This document shows, one piece after another, positions 17,547-24,807 of a stretch of DNA of 35,978 nucleotides (position 1 is its first letter; each line of letters starts with the position of its first letter). The position numbers were made by a program, and so were the translations under genes. Origin of the DNA: an uncultured Succinatimonas sp. (GTDB lineage: Bacteria > Pseudomonadota > Gammaproteobacteria > Enterobacterales > Succinivibrionaceae); the NCBI GenBank assembly GCA_900317105.1, contig ONFP01000014.1, forward strand, positions 1 through 35,978, in the 5' to 3' direction. The notes below the pieces were generated by a model that was not told where the DNA came from, did no database searches, and saw only the letters and a program-made list of their open reading frames with translations.

Positions 17547-17896
17547 GATAACAATCTCCGTTGTATGTTTGTTTAATATATTTTTATTGTTTTATTCTGT
17601 GATTATCAGAGCCGTTGGAAATAACAGCATTTTCTCTGGGAAAGACATTATTCTATCCACAATCAACTCTAATCGGAAAATGGAAACAGGTGATAGTAAT
17701 ATGTTCACAAAACCTTGTTTAATATTCACCTTTAGAACGGTATGATTAAACATTTGTGATCATAAAGAAATTTTTTTATTTCCTTACGCGCAAAACGCTC
17801 ATAGACGATAGTTAAATTAGATGATAAAGCTCAGACATGGAGAAAACTGCACAATCAGTCTCCTGAAGCGTTTTGATATGTAAATAGATAAAAAGT
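17547..17896. promoter_or_regulatory. dctP upstream region (between araC-type gene and dctP)
   Basis: The 350 bp carry no gene and must hold the dctP promoter. On the minus strand a plausible -10 TAGAAT (17650-17655) follows the tandem half-sites at 17699-17729. There is also a perfect 9-bp inverted repeat with a long gap, CAAAACGCT (17791-17799) and AGCGTTTTG (17867-17875), and a TGTGATCA-like sequence at 17755-17762. No clear terminator for the regulator gene was seen. Confidence 0.4.
17692..17734 (-). promoter_or_regulatory. Tandem half-sites upstream of dctP (candidate AraC-type operator)
   Basis: Read on the minus strand, GGTGAATATTAAAC and TGTGAACATATTAC are direct repeats. Their GTG triplets begin at 17729 and 17708, exactly 21 bp apart. 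Two half-sites on one face of the helix at this spacing are the usual arrangement for AraC-family dimers. The same motif pair and spacing occur upstream of fucI. Confidence 0.5.
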
Positions 17897-18787
17897 CTAA
17901 TTTGCCTGCTTGTTCTGACTGAAGTTTAGGCGTCTGTACTCACTTGGACTCATTTTCTTGAAGTTCTTGAAGATCTTTGCAAAGTAGCAGGGATCTTTAA
18001 AGCCGCAGGAGTAGGCAATCTCATTGATGCTTTCATTTTCTGTGGCAAGTCTCATGGATGCACATTCAAGTCTGAAGTTGTTCAAGTACTCGATAGGACG
18101 CAATCCTGTAATCTGCTTGAAGAATCTGCAGAAATACTTTGGACTCAGATCCAGTGTGTTTGCCATTTCATCCAAAGAGATATCTCTCTGAAAGTTGTCG
18201 TACAGATATCTGAACAGAATAGGCAACCTTCCAAACTGTTTGGTATAGTTGCCGGTAATCTGGCTTATATATGAGGTATATAGTCCTTTGTTGTAGATTT
18301 TGCCGAATGCTAAAAGCAGTGAACCGTAAGCAATTGTTGGGTTGTTCTGTTTTGGATTGGTGAACTCGAACACGTTGTCAAAGGCTCGGGTGATTTCTTC
18401 ATCGGTCTGTTCTGAATAGATTTCATTTAACACAACGCTGTGTTCAGACAGTTTTTTCAGAAAACCATGTCCAGGGGTTCTGTCATCAAAAAGCAGGTTT
18501 AAATCAAATACTACACATTCATAAATACAGTCATCGTTCTCTGGTTTTCCTCCGTGAACCTTGCCTCCTTCAATGAAGATATACTGACCTGGCTTTAAAT
18601 CGTAATGACGCTCATTTATATATAAAGAGAAAGTTCCCTGCAGAACTCGAATGATTTCAAAGTCCAGATGATAATGAAAGGTCATGGCAAACTTAGGATG
18701 ATTTTTATCGATATGATAGAACTCGAAAGGACAGTCAGGAGAGCCCCTTAGAATTGTTTCCTGAATGGCATTGCTACATGAATTCAT
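17897..18787 (-). CDS. AraC-family transcriptional regulator with N-terminal cupin domain
   Basis: The 296-residue protein has an N-terminal sugar-sensing cupin (about 25-95: FHYHLDFEIIRVLQGTFSL, then LKPGQYIFIEGGKVHG). A C-terminal double HTH (about 195-290) includes DISLDEMANTLDLSPKYFCR, INEIAYSCGFKDPCYFAKIF and the SPSEYRR end typical of AraC/XylS proteins. It lies upstream of dctPMQ on the same strand and is divergent from the fuc operon, so it is the obvious candidate regulator of both. A GTGAATAT half-site at 18810 near its own start suggests autoregulation. The inducer is unknown. Confidence 0.92.
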   Translation of the reverse strand: MNSCSNAIQETILRGSPDCPFEFYHIDKNHPKFAMTFHYHLDFEIIRVLQGTFSLYINERHYDLKPGQYIFIEGGKVHGGKPENDDCIYECVVFDLNLLFDDRTPGHGFLKKLSEHSVVLNEIYSEQTDEEITRAFDNVFEFTNPKQNNPTIAYGSLLLAFGKIYNKGLYTSYISQITGNYTKQFGRLPILFRYLYDNFQRDISLDEMANTLDLSPKYFCRFFKQITGLRPIEYLNNFRLECASMRLATENESINEIAYSCGFKDPCYFAKIFKNFKKMSPSEYRRLNFSQNKQAN

Positions 18788-18868
18788 ATATCAAACTCTC
18801 GTATGAATGGTGAATATATGACAATCACTTGTTTTGTCAGTGTTTATATAAAGTGTTTACCTCGATAC

Positions 18869-18903
18869 CAGCTTATAAAAGTGAATGCATTATCAGCTTA
18901 TAA
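18869..18903. repeat. Direct repeat CAGCTTATAA
   Basis: The 10-mer occurs at 18869-18878 and 18894-18903, 25 bp apart, between the AraC-type gene and fucI. It could be a second operator type (for example for the IclR protein) or chance in AT-rich DNA. Confidence 0.45.
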
Positions 18904-19123
18904 CCTGTTAATGTCTTTTTCTGTTATATATAAAACATAAAAGTAAAATTATCTTCACATTTCAAATAATTAGATAAGACTGAATCTGCAAATACTGCCT
19001 TATAATGATTTCTGAACTTTTTGAAAACCGTTTTACTATAGTGAACATATCACAAAATATTCTTTATAGCTGAACAGTGTTATAGAATCTGAACTTCCTC
19101 ACAAAATTAATCATAATTTTAAA

Positions 19124-19165
19124 AATGGTGAATATTCTTATATTCATTGTGCATTTTTAACTAAC
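19124..19165 (+). promoter_or_regulatory. Tandem half-sites upstream of fucI (candidate AraC-type operator)
   Basis: TGGTGAATATTCTTA and TTGTGCATTTTTAAC have their GTG triplets at 19128 and 19149, 21 bp apart, in the same orientation as the gene. The second half-site ends just upstream of the candidate -35 at 19172. The pair matches the spacing and sequence of the pair upstream of dctP; the second half is more degenerate. Confidence 0.45.
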
Positions 19166-19227
19166 GTTTACTTTTGTAACGATGCAAAATCTAGTTATAT
19201 AGAGTTGCTTTATAAGGAGTGTTAACA

Positions 19228-21021
19228 ATGAGTACAAACCGTTATATCGGTAAATATCCTGTCATAGGTATCAGACGCATTATCGATGCGCGTCTGGGAC
19301 CTCTGGGTGTAAGACAGTCATTAGAAGAACAGACCATGAATATGGCCCAGGCTGCAGCCAAACTGATCAGTGACAATTTAAGATATACCAACGGTGAGCC
19401 TGTTAAGGTCATCATTTCTGAGGTAAGTATCGGTAGAGGCGCAGAGGCTGCAAAATGCGCAGCACAGTTCAAGAAAGAAGGCGTGGATATTACTCTAAGT
19501 GTTACTCCTTGCTGGTGTTACGGTGCAGAAACCATGGACATGGATCCTATGACAATAAAAGGTGTCTGGGGCTTGAATGCAACTGAAAGACCAGGTGCAG
19601 TTTATCTGGCATCTGTTTTAGCCGGTTATGCACAGAAAGGTTTACCTGCTTTTGGAATTTATGGAAAACATGTTCAGGAAGCAGATGACAAGAATATACC
19701 TGAAGATGTACAGGAAAAGATTTTAAGATTTGCCCGTGCTGCTGTTGCAGCTGCAACCATGAGAGGAAAGGCCTATCTTCAGATTGGTTCGTCATGCATG
19801 GGTATTGCCGGCTCCATGGTCAACATTGATTTCTTCGAGGAATACCTTGGCATGAGAGTTGAGTCTGTGGATGAGGTTGAACTGCTTCGTCGCATGGAAG
19901 AAGGTATCTATGATGAGAAGGAATACCAGAAAGCTCTGGCCTGGGCAAAAGAAAAGTGTCCTATTGGCTTTGACAAGAATCCTGAGTTTGTAAGAAAGTC
20001 AAAGGAAGAGACAGAAAAATCCTTTGAGTTCGTTGTTAAATCCATGGTCATTATCAAGGATCTGCTACGCGGCAATCCTGATCTTCCTGAGAAATTCGGT
20101 GAAGAGGCTTTGGGCTTTAATGCAATTGCCTGCGGTTTCCAGGGGCAGAGACAGTGGACAGATCACTGGCCAAATACAGATTTTGCAGAGGCTATGCTAA
20201 ATACTTCCTTTGACTGGGAAGGTGCTCGTGAAACATTTATCACTGCTACCGAGAACGACACTCTAAACGGTGCCACCATGCTTCTGGAAAAGCTTCTGAC
20301 TAACAGAGCCCAGATGTTTGCCGATGTCAGAACCATGTGGTCAGCAGAAGCTGTAAAACGCTGCACCGGTTATGATGTTGAAGGTCATGCCAAAGAGGCC
20401 GGCGGCTTTATTCATCTGATTAACTCAGGTGCCTGCGCTCTTGATTACTGCGGTGAGCTTAAGGATGAAAAGGGCAATCCGACAGTAAAACCATTCTGGG
20501 AAATGACTCAGGAAGATATCGATGCATGTCTGAAGGCAACTCAGTGGTGTCCTGCTGATAATGGATACTTCCGCGGAGGTGGTTATTCCTCACGCTTTTT
20601 GACCAGAGCAGAAATGCCTGCAACTATGGCAAGATTGAATATTGTCAAAGGTTTAGGCCCAGTGCTGCAGCTGGTTGAAGGCTGGACAGTAAAGCTCCCT
20701 GACGATGTAACCGACAAGATCTGGAAACGTACTGACTACACCTGGCCTTGCACCTGGTTTACTCCAAGAGTATGTGAAAAGGGACCTTTCAAGAATGCAT
20801 ATGATGTCATGAATAACTGGGGTGCCAACCATGGTGCTATCAGCTTTGGCCACATCGGTGCAGATCTGATCACCTTATGTTCAATCCTGAGAATTCCTGT
20901 ATGTATGCACAATGTTCCTGAAGATAAGATCTTCAGACCAACCGTCTGGAATTCATTCGGTATGGACAAGGAAGGACAGGATTACCGTGCATGTCAGTGC
21001 TACGGTCCAATGTATAAGTAG
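19228..21021 (+). CDS. fucI: L-fucose isomerase
   Basis: The 597-residue protein matches E. coli FucI (591) along its length: RESLEEQ-like SLEEQTMNMAQAAAKL, TPCWCYGAETMDMDP, NATERPGAVYLA, FRGGGYSSRF and NWGANHGAISFGHIGAD. It converts L-fucose to L-fuculose, and D-arabinose to D-ribulose in many homologues, with Mn2+. The metal ligands correspond to Glu342, Asp366 and His535. I use the ATG at 19228: AAGGAG lies 8 bases upstream, and the in-frame GTG at 19219 falls inside that ribosome site. First gene of fucI-fucU-iclR-sialidase-like-tctCBA. Confidence 0.97.
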   Translation: MSTNRYIGKYPVIGIRRIIDARLGPLGVRQSLEEQTMNMAQAAAKLISDNLRYTNGEPVKVIISEVSIGRGAEAAKCAAQFKKEGVDITLSVTPCWCYGAETMDMDPMTIKGVWGLNATERPGAVYLASVLAGYAQKGLPAFGIYGKHVQEADDKNIPEDVQEKILRFARAAVAAATMRGKAYLQIGSSCMGIAGSMVNIDFFEEYLGMRVESVDEVELLRRMEEGIYDEKEYQKALAWAKEKCPIGFDKNPEFVRKSKEETEKSFEFVVKSMVIIKDLLRGNPDLPEKFGEEALGFNAIACGFQGQRQWTDHWPNTDFAEAMLNTSFDWEGARETFITATENDTLNGATMLLEKLLTNRAQMFADVRTMWSAEAVKRCTGYDVEGHAKEAGGFIHLINSGACALDYCGELKDEKGNPTVKPFWEMTQEDIDACLKATQWCPADNGYFRGGGYSSRFLTRAEMPATMARLNIVKGLGPVLQLVEGWTVKLPDDVTDKIWKRTDYTWPCTWFTPRVCEKGPFKNAYDVMNNWGANHGAISFGHIGADLITLCSILRIPVCMHNVPEDKIFRPTVWNSFGMDKEGQDYRACQCYGPMYK

Positions 21022-21036
21022 TAGTGGACTCCTTTG

Positions 21037-21063
21037 ACAGGCGGATCTGTTTGATCTGCCTGT
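21037..21063 (+). repeat. Intercistronic hairpin between fucI and fucU
   Basis: ACAGGCGGATC (21037-21047) pairs with GATCTGCCTGT (21053-21063), 11 bp with one G-T pair and a 5-base loop. ACTTTAT follows. It lies 16 bp after the fucI stop. It may be a partial terminator or an mRNA stabiliser that raises fucI over downstream genes. Confidence 0.6.
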
Positions 21064-21106
21064 ACTTTATGAGAGAGAATTAACTTAATCTTAGAAGGAT
21101 TTTACG

Positions 21107-21553
21107 ATGTTAAAGGGTATTCCTCAGATTATCACTCCTCAGATGCTCTATACGCTCAGTGCCATGGGGCATGGAGACAGTGTGGTTCTGGCAGATGCAA
21201 ATTTTCCGGCATACAGAATTGCATCAAATCATACCCTTGTACATATACCTAATATCTCTATATGTGAAATGCTCAAAGCTTTACTGCAGGTATTTCCTCT
21301 TGATCATCTGCATGAGTCTGCAGGCTATGTAATGGAGGTCGACAGTGAAGATCAGAGAAGGGGGGTAAAAACTCCAATCTGGCAGGAATATTCAGAGATA
21401 CTTAGGAAAGATAATAATAAGAGCAAACAGGTATTAGGCAGCTATTCTAGAGCATCATTTTACGCTGAAGCATTGAAGGCTCAGCTGATTGTTCTTACAG
21501 GTGAGTGTGCACCTTACGCTAATCTAATGCTATTTAAAGGGGTATTAAACTGA
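21107..21553 (+). CDS. fucU: L-fucose mutarotase (RbsD/FucU family)
   Basis: The 148-residue RbsD/FucU-family protein carries the N-terminal MLKGIPQIITPQMLYTLSAM, the active-site GHGD and DANFPA motifs, and the C-terminal VLTGECAPYANLMLFKG. It interconverts the alpha and beta anomers of L-fucose, feeding the isomerase its preferred form. A good AGAAGGA ribosome site precedes the ATG. It lies 85 bp after fucI across the hairpin, and the regulator gene follows after 7 bp. Confidence 0.93.
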   Translation: MLKGIPQIITPQMLYTLSAMGHGDSVVLADANFPAYRIASNHTLVHIPNISICEMLKALLQVFPLDHLHESAGYVMEVDSEDQRRGVKTPIWQEYSEILRKDNNKSKQVLGSYSRASFYAEALKAQLIVLTGECAPYANLMLFKGVLN

Positions 21554-21560
21554 GGCTATT

Positions 21561-22301
21561 ATGCAGAAATCTCTAGTTAAAGCGTTACAGATATTAGAAT
21601 TACTTTCAAACGGTCAGAAAGACTACGGTATTTCAGAAATTGCAGACAGCCTTGATTTATACAAGAGTAATGTCCACCAGATCCTAAATACCTTTGAACA
21701 GTTCAATTATGTAAGAAAAGATCCATCCAATCATCGTTACTCTCTATCAGTTCATTTCCTGGAAATAGCCCATAGAATCAGTTCAAGAATCACCAATCAG
21801 GAGTTTATAAGAGATCGTCTACAGGCCCTGACCAATGAGCTTGGAGAAATTACCTACTATGGTGTTCCCGATGGTTCCAAGGTAATGTATTTTTCCGGAG
21901 CTTTTCCAATGTCATCGGTTTCAAACCAGTCCGTACTGGGAATGACAGCTCCATTAGTCTGTACCGGAATCGGTAAGGCAATACTGGCTTATATGCCAGA
22001 AGAGCAGATTGACGAGCTTTTATCTAAGCCTATCGAAAAGTTCACAGACAATACCATTACAGATCCGGATAAGCTTAGAGAAGAACTAAAAAAAATCAGA
22101 AACAACGGATACAGTGTTGATAACATGGAACACGAGTATGGAGTAAAGTGTGTTGCAGTTCCTGTACTCAATCATCTTGGTCAGGTTCAGGGAGCTGTAA
22201 GTATTACCGGACCAAGTCTTCGCTTTCCAGCTTCATCTTATAAGAAATATGCTTCAAAACTTCAGAATGTAGCAGTTCAGATTGGACAGAGTTTGCTATG
22301 A
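21561..22301 (+). CDS. IclR-family transcriptional regulator
   Basis: The 246-residue protein has an N-terminal winged HTH (about 1-60: LQILELLSNGQKDYGISEIA, DLYKSNVHQILNTFEQ). A C-terminal IclR effector domain follows (about 75-245: PLVCTGIGKAILAYMPEEQI, HEYGVKCVAVPVLNHLGQV, GAVSITGP). It is encoded inside the fuc operon and overlaps the next gene by 4 bp (ATGA). IclR proteins often sense small acids or sugar derivatives. It is a second local regulator alongside the AraC-type one; target sites are not evident. Confidence 0.92.
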   Translation: MQKSLVKALQILELLSNGQKDYGISEIADSLDLYKSNVHQILNTFEQFNYVRKDPSNHRYSLSVHFLEIAHRISSRITNQEFIRDRLQALTNELGEITYYGVPDGSKVMYFSGAFPMSSVSNQSVLGMTAPLVCTGIGKAILAYMPEEQIDELLSKPIEKFTDNTITDPDKLREELKKIRNNGYSVDNMEHEYGVKCVAVPVLNHLGQVQGAVSITGPSLRFPASSYKKYASKLQNVAVQIGQSLL

Positions 22302-23302
22302 AATTAGAGCATCAGTACAGCACATTCGCTATAGATACACTTCCATGTAAGATGTGTCACGCTTCAGCAGTTCTTCCTGTTACTGATGATCGTCTTTTAT
22401 GCGCTTTTTTCGGAGGTTCCTACGAAGGAGAGTCTGATGTGGGAATATATCTGTGTATGCTGGATAAAGGCGTACACATAAAGCACAGCTTTATAAAGGT
22501 AAGTAATGAGGCTCACTGGAATCCCGTTCTATTTTGTGTCAGTGAAGACAGATTAGCCCTTTTTTTTAAAGTTGGGAACATCATTGCCCAGTGGTCGACA
22601 TTTGTTTGTTACTCCTCCGATGGTGGAGATAACTGGTCAGAACCGGTTCCACTGATTGACGGTGACAAAGGGGGAAGAGGTCCCGTCAGAAATCCTCCTC
22701 TCAGGCTTAAATCAGGAAGGATTTTATGTCCTGCCTCAAATGAACAGGGGGAATGGCACTCCTTTGTTGATATCAGCGATGATAACCTGATGACTCTTGA
22801 AAAGAGTGCGGATATCTATGCTGATCATGAGCTGATTGCTTCAAGAAACAGGGATCTTGAAAAGAAGATTGCGGTAAGTGAACAGTCATATGGTGGTCAG
22901 GGCATTATTCAGCCCGCCTTGTGGGAAGACTCCTCTGGTGTTCATATGCTTCTTCGTTCGACCTTCGGCCGGATTCTACGCTCAGATTCTTTAGATGAAG
23001 GACAGAACTGGTGTAAACCTTATGCGGTAAATATGCCGAACAATAATAGCGGTATTGCAACATCCTATTATAAGGATACTCTGTTTTTAGCCTGTAATCC
23101 TGTGGCTGACAACTGGGGTGCACGAACCCCAATGACTCTGTTTACATCGGAAAATGGTATTGATTTTAAGGAGGCTGTGGTGCTGGAAACTCAGAAAGCG
23201 GAGTTTTCCTATCCATGTCTTTATGTTTTGAATAATTCTCTTTACATAAGCTATACCAGCAAGAGAACAAATATACGTATACACAAGTACAATTTTGTTT
23301 AA
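22298..23302 (+). CDS. Sialidase-like (BNR repeat) six-bladed-propeller family protein, cytoplasmic
   Basis: The 334-residue protein resembles the BNR_2/sialidase-like family: HASAVLPVTDDRLLCAFFGG, WNPVLF, GPVRNPPLRL, QPALWED, LLRSTFGRILRS, EFSYPCLYV. Asp-box motifs are SSDGGDNW (106-113) and SDSLDEGQNW (229-238); TSENGIDF (283-290) is a degenerate third. A conserved-looking Tyr305 and arginines 131 and 220 could be active-site residues, but the complete sialidase set was not verified. There is no signal peptide, so any substrate must be imported first. It is translationally coupled to the IclR gene and followed by a TTT transporter. It could be an intracellular glycosidase or lyase acting on a fucose-containing or sialic-acid-like compound; specificity unknown. 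Confidence 0.75.
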   Translation: MKLEHQYSTFAIDTLPCKMCHASAVLPVTDDRLLCAFFGGSYEGESDVGIYLCMLDKGVHIKHSFIKVSNEAHWNPVLFCVSEDRLALFFKVGNIIAQWSTFVCYSSDGGDNWSEPVPLIDGDKGGRGPVRNPPLRLKSGRILCPASNEQGEWHSFVDISDDNLMTLEKSADIYADHELIASRNRDLEKKIAVSEQSYGGQGIIQPALWEDSSGVHMLLRSTFGRILRSDSLDEGQNWCKPYAVNMPNNNSGIATSYYKDTLFLACNPVADNWGARTPMTLFTSENGIDFKEAVVLETQKAEFSYPCLYVLNNSLYISYTSKRTNIRIHKYNFV

Positions 23303-23320
23303 CTACATAAGGAGCATAAT

Positions 23321-24283
23321 ATGCTAAAGACTAAGACTCTGATTGCTGCTGTTGCAGTATCTTTAGGCCTGTTATCTGTATCTTCTGCAGCCTATGCGGC
23401 ATATCCTGAGAAGGATATTACCGTTGTGATCCCTAAGAATCCTGGCGGTGGTACCGATACAACTGCACGTGGTGTTATCAACATGATGCAGAAAGACTTC
23501 AGTGTAAAGTTTTTACCTGTGAACAAGCCTGATGGAAACGGTATAGTCGGCATGGCTGACGTTGCCGCAGCAAAACCTGATGGATATACCTTAGGTATGG
23601 TTACTGTTGAGCTGGATATTTTCCCTCATCAGGGCAAAACCAAGCTGTCATATAAGGATTATGAGTCAATAATTGCTCCTATTGCAGCTCCTGCAGCTTT
23701 AATTGTTGCTCAGGATGCACCTTACAATTCACTGGATGATTTTGTTGACTATCTTAAGAAGCACCCTGGTGAGGTTATGATGGGCAATTCTGGTGTCGGA
23801 GCTATCTGGCATATTGCTACTCTTGCTTTTGAAAAGGAATTTGGCGTTAAGGTAAAGCACATTCCTTATCCAAACGGTACAGCTGATATCGCCGCTGCAA
23901 TGGCAGGAAATCATATTCAGGGTACCCTTGCAGATCCTTCATCCTTCAAGAGCCAGATTGAAGCAGGAAAACTTAAGATCCTTGCCGTTATGTCAGCAGA
24001 ACGCACCAAGATGTTCCCTAATGTTCCAACCTTCCGCGAGCTTGGTCATGACATGACTATTCGCGCATGGGCAACCCTTGTAGCTCCTAAGGATACTCCA
24101 AAGGAGGTTCTTGATGTTCTGCGTGCTTCTGCAACCAAGGCTGCAAATTCACCAGAGTTTGTTGAGTACTTCTTAAAGCAGGGCATTGATCCAACCAATA
24201 TTGTTGGCGAGGAAGCTAACAAGATGATGAAGGATGACGACGCAATGTATGCTGAGTTCATTGCTCAGATTCAGAAAAAATAA
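23321..24283 (+). CDS. tctC: Tripartite tricarboxylate transporter substrate-binding protein (TctC/Bug family)
   Basis: The 320-residue periplasmic binding protein has a signal peptide (MLKTKTLIAAVAVSLGLLSV, cleavage near AYA, residue 26). The Bug/TctC fold follows: YPEKDITVVIPKNPGGGTDT, IPYPNGTADIAAAMAGN with the family's ligand-binding region, and VPTFRELG. TTT systems import organic acids through a Na+ or H+ gradient. AAGGAG precedes the ATG. The position behind fucI-fucU and the propeller gene suggests it delivers the pathway substrate, which would be unusual if that is a neutral sugar. Confidence 0.92.
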   Translation: MLKTKTLIAAVAVSLGLLSVSSAAYAAYPEKDITVVIPKNPGGGTDTTARGVINMMQKDFSVKFLPVNKPDGNGIVGMADVAAAKPDGYTLGMVTVELDIFPHQGKTKLSYKDYESIIAPIAAPAALIVAQDAPYNSLDDFVDYLKKHPGEVMMGNSGVGAIWHIATLAFEKEFGVKVKHIPYPNGTADIAAAMAGNHIQGTLADPSSFKSQIEAGKLKILAVMSAERTKMFPNVPTFRELGHDMTIRAWATLVAPKDTPKEVLDVLRASATKAANSPEFVEYFLKQGIDPTNIVGEEANKMMKDDDAMYAEFIAQIQKK

Positions 24284-24333
24284 TTTAATACAGTAATATT
24301 CATACTGATTTCGTTCATAGGGAGGTTGAATTC

Positions 24334-24804
24334 ATGATTACAATGAAACGCTGTAATTATATTGTGGCCGCAGTGACACTTGTTATTGGAGTGATGATTG
24401 CGTATACATCCTATGGTTACGGAATCAGTATGACAATGTTTGGACCGGGAGCAGGATTCTGGTCCTTTATCTTAGGTGTCGGTCTAATAGCGGTTGCAGT
24501 GCTGATAGTTACCGATACTCTTCGCCATTCAGAAGAATTCACAGCAGTTAAAGTTCGCATCGGAGAAAAAGCAAATTTTGAGGCATATAAGCTGATGCTT
24601 CTTTTTGGAGCCTTTGTCCTGCTATTGGAAATATTAGGCTTTTATCTTGATTCGTTTCTGTTCATGTGTGCCTGTATGTATCTTCTGGGTATGCGCAGAT
24701 TTTCATCAATCATTAGTGTTGCTCTTGTATTTTTAGCTTTTGTTTTTGTGGTTTTTTCCTTATCGCTGCACATCAAACTACCACTACCAATTTTCTGGAG
24801 CTAG
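24334..24804 (+). CDS. tctB: Tripartite tricarboxylate transporter small membrane subunit (TctB family)
   Basis: The 156-residue hydrophobic protein has four predicted helices (about 10-28, 42-62, 88-108, 118-150) and the GPGAGFWSFILGVGLIAVA segment typical of TctB/DUF1468. It is the small membrane partner of TctA. GGGAGG lies upstream of the ATG. It lies 50 bp after tctC and 3 bp before tctA. Confidence 0.9.
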   Translation: MITMKRCNYIVAAVTLVIGVMIAYTSYGYGISMTMFGPGAGFWSFILGVGLIAVAVLIVTDTLRHSEEFTAVKVRIGEKANFEAYKLMLLFGAFVLLLEILGFYLDSFLFMCACMYLLGMRRFSSIISVALVFLAFVFVVFSLSLHIKLPLPIFWS

Positions 24805-24807
24805 ACT

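Larger units (their letters stand above)
18788..19227. promoter_or_regulatory. Divergent regulator/fucI intergenic region
   Basis: The 440 bp are AT-rich and repeat-laden. Contents: AATGGTGAATAT at 18806-18817 and again at 19124-19135; CAGCTTATAA at 18869-18878 and 18894-18903 (25 bp apart); GTGAACATATCAC at 19041-19053; an inverted repeat TGAATAT-TCTT-ATATTCA at 19129-19146; and a candidate fucI promoter, TTTTGT (19172-19177), 17-bp spacer, TTATAT (19195-19200). No gene is seen. Confidence 0.5.

Noticed and set aside
17464-17745. 93-codon plus-strand open frame over the dctP start and promoter
   Set aside because: It is antisense to the dctP signal peptide, has no family resemblance and covers the dctP control region.
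17791-17875. CAAAACGCT / AGCGTTTTG as a terminator for the AraC-type gene
   Set aside because: The 67-base loop is too long for an intrinsic terminator and there is no T-run; noted only as a long-gap inverted repeat.
19041-19053. Complete CRP site GTGAACATATCAC
   Set aside because: The gap between GTGA and TCAC is 5 bases instead of the 6 needed for TGTGA-N6-TCACA; kept only as part of a repeated 10-mer.
19242-20969. Several minus-strand open frames inside fucI
   Set aside because: All are antisense to a full-length, well-conserved isomerase and lack ribosome sites.
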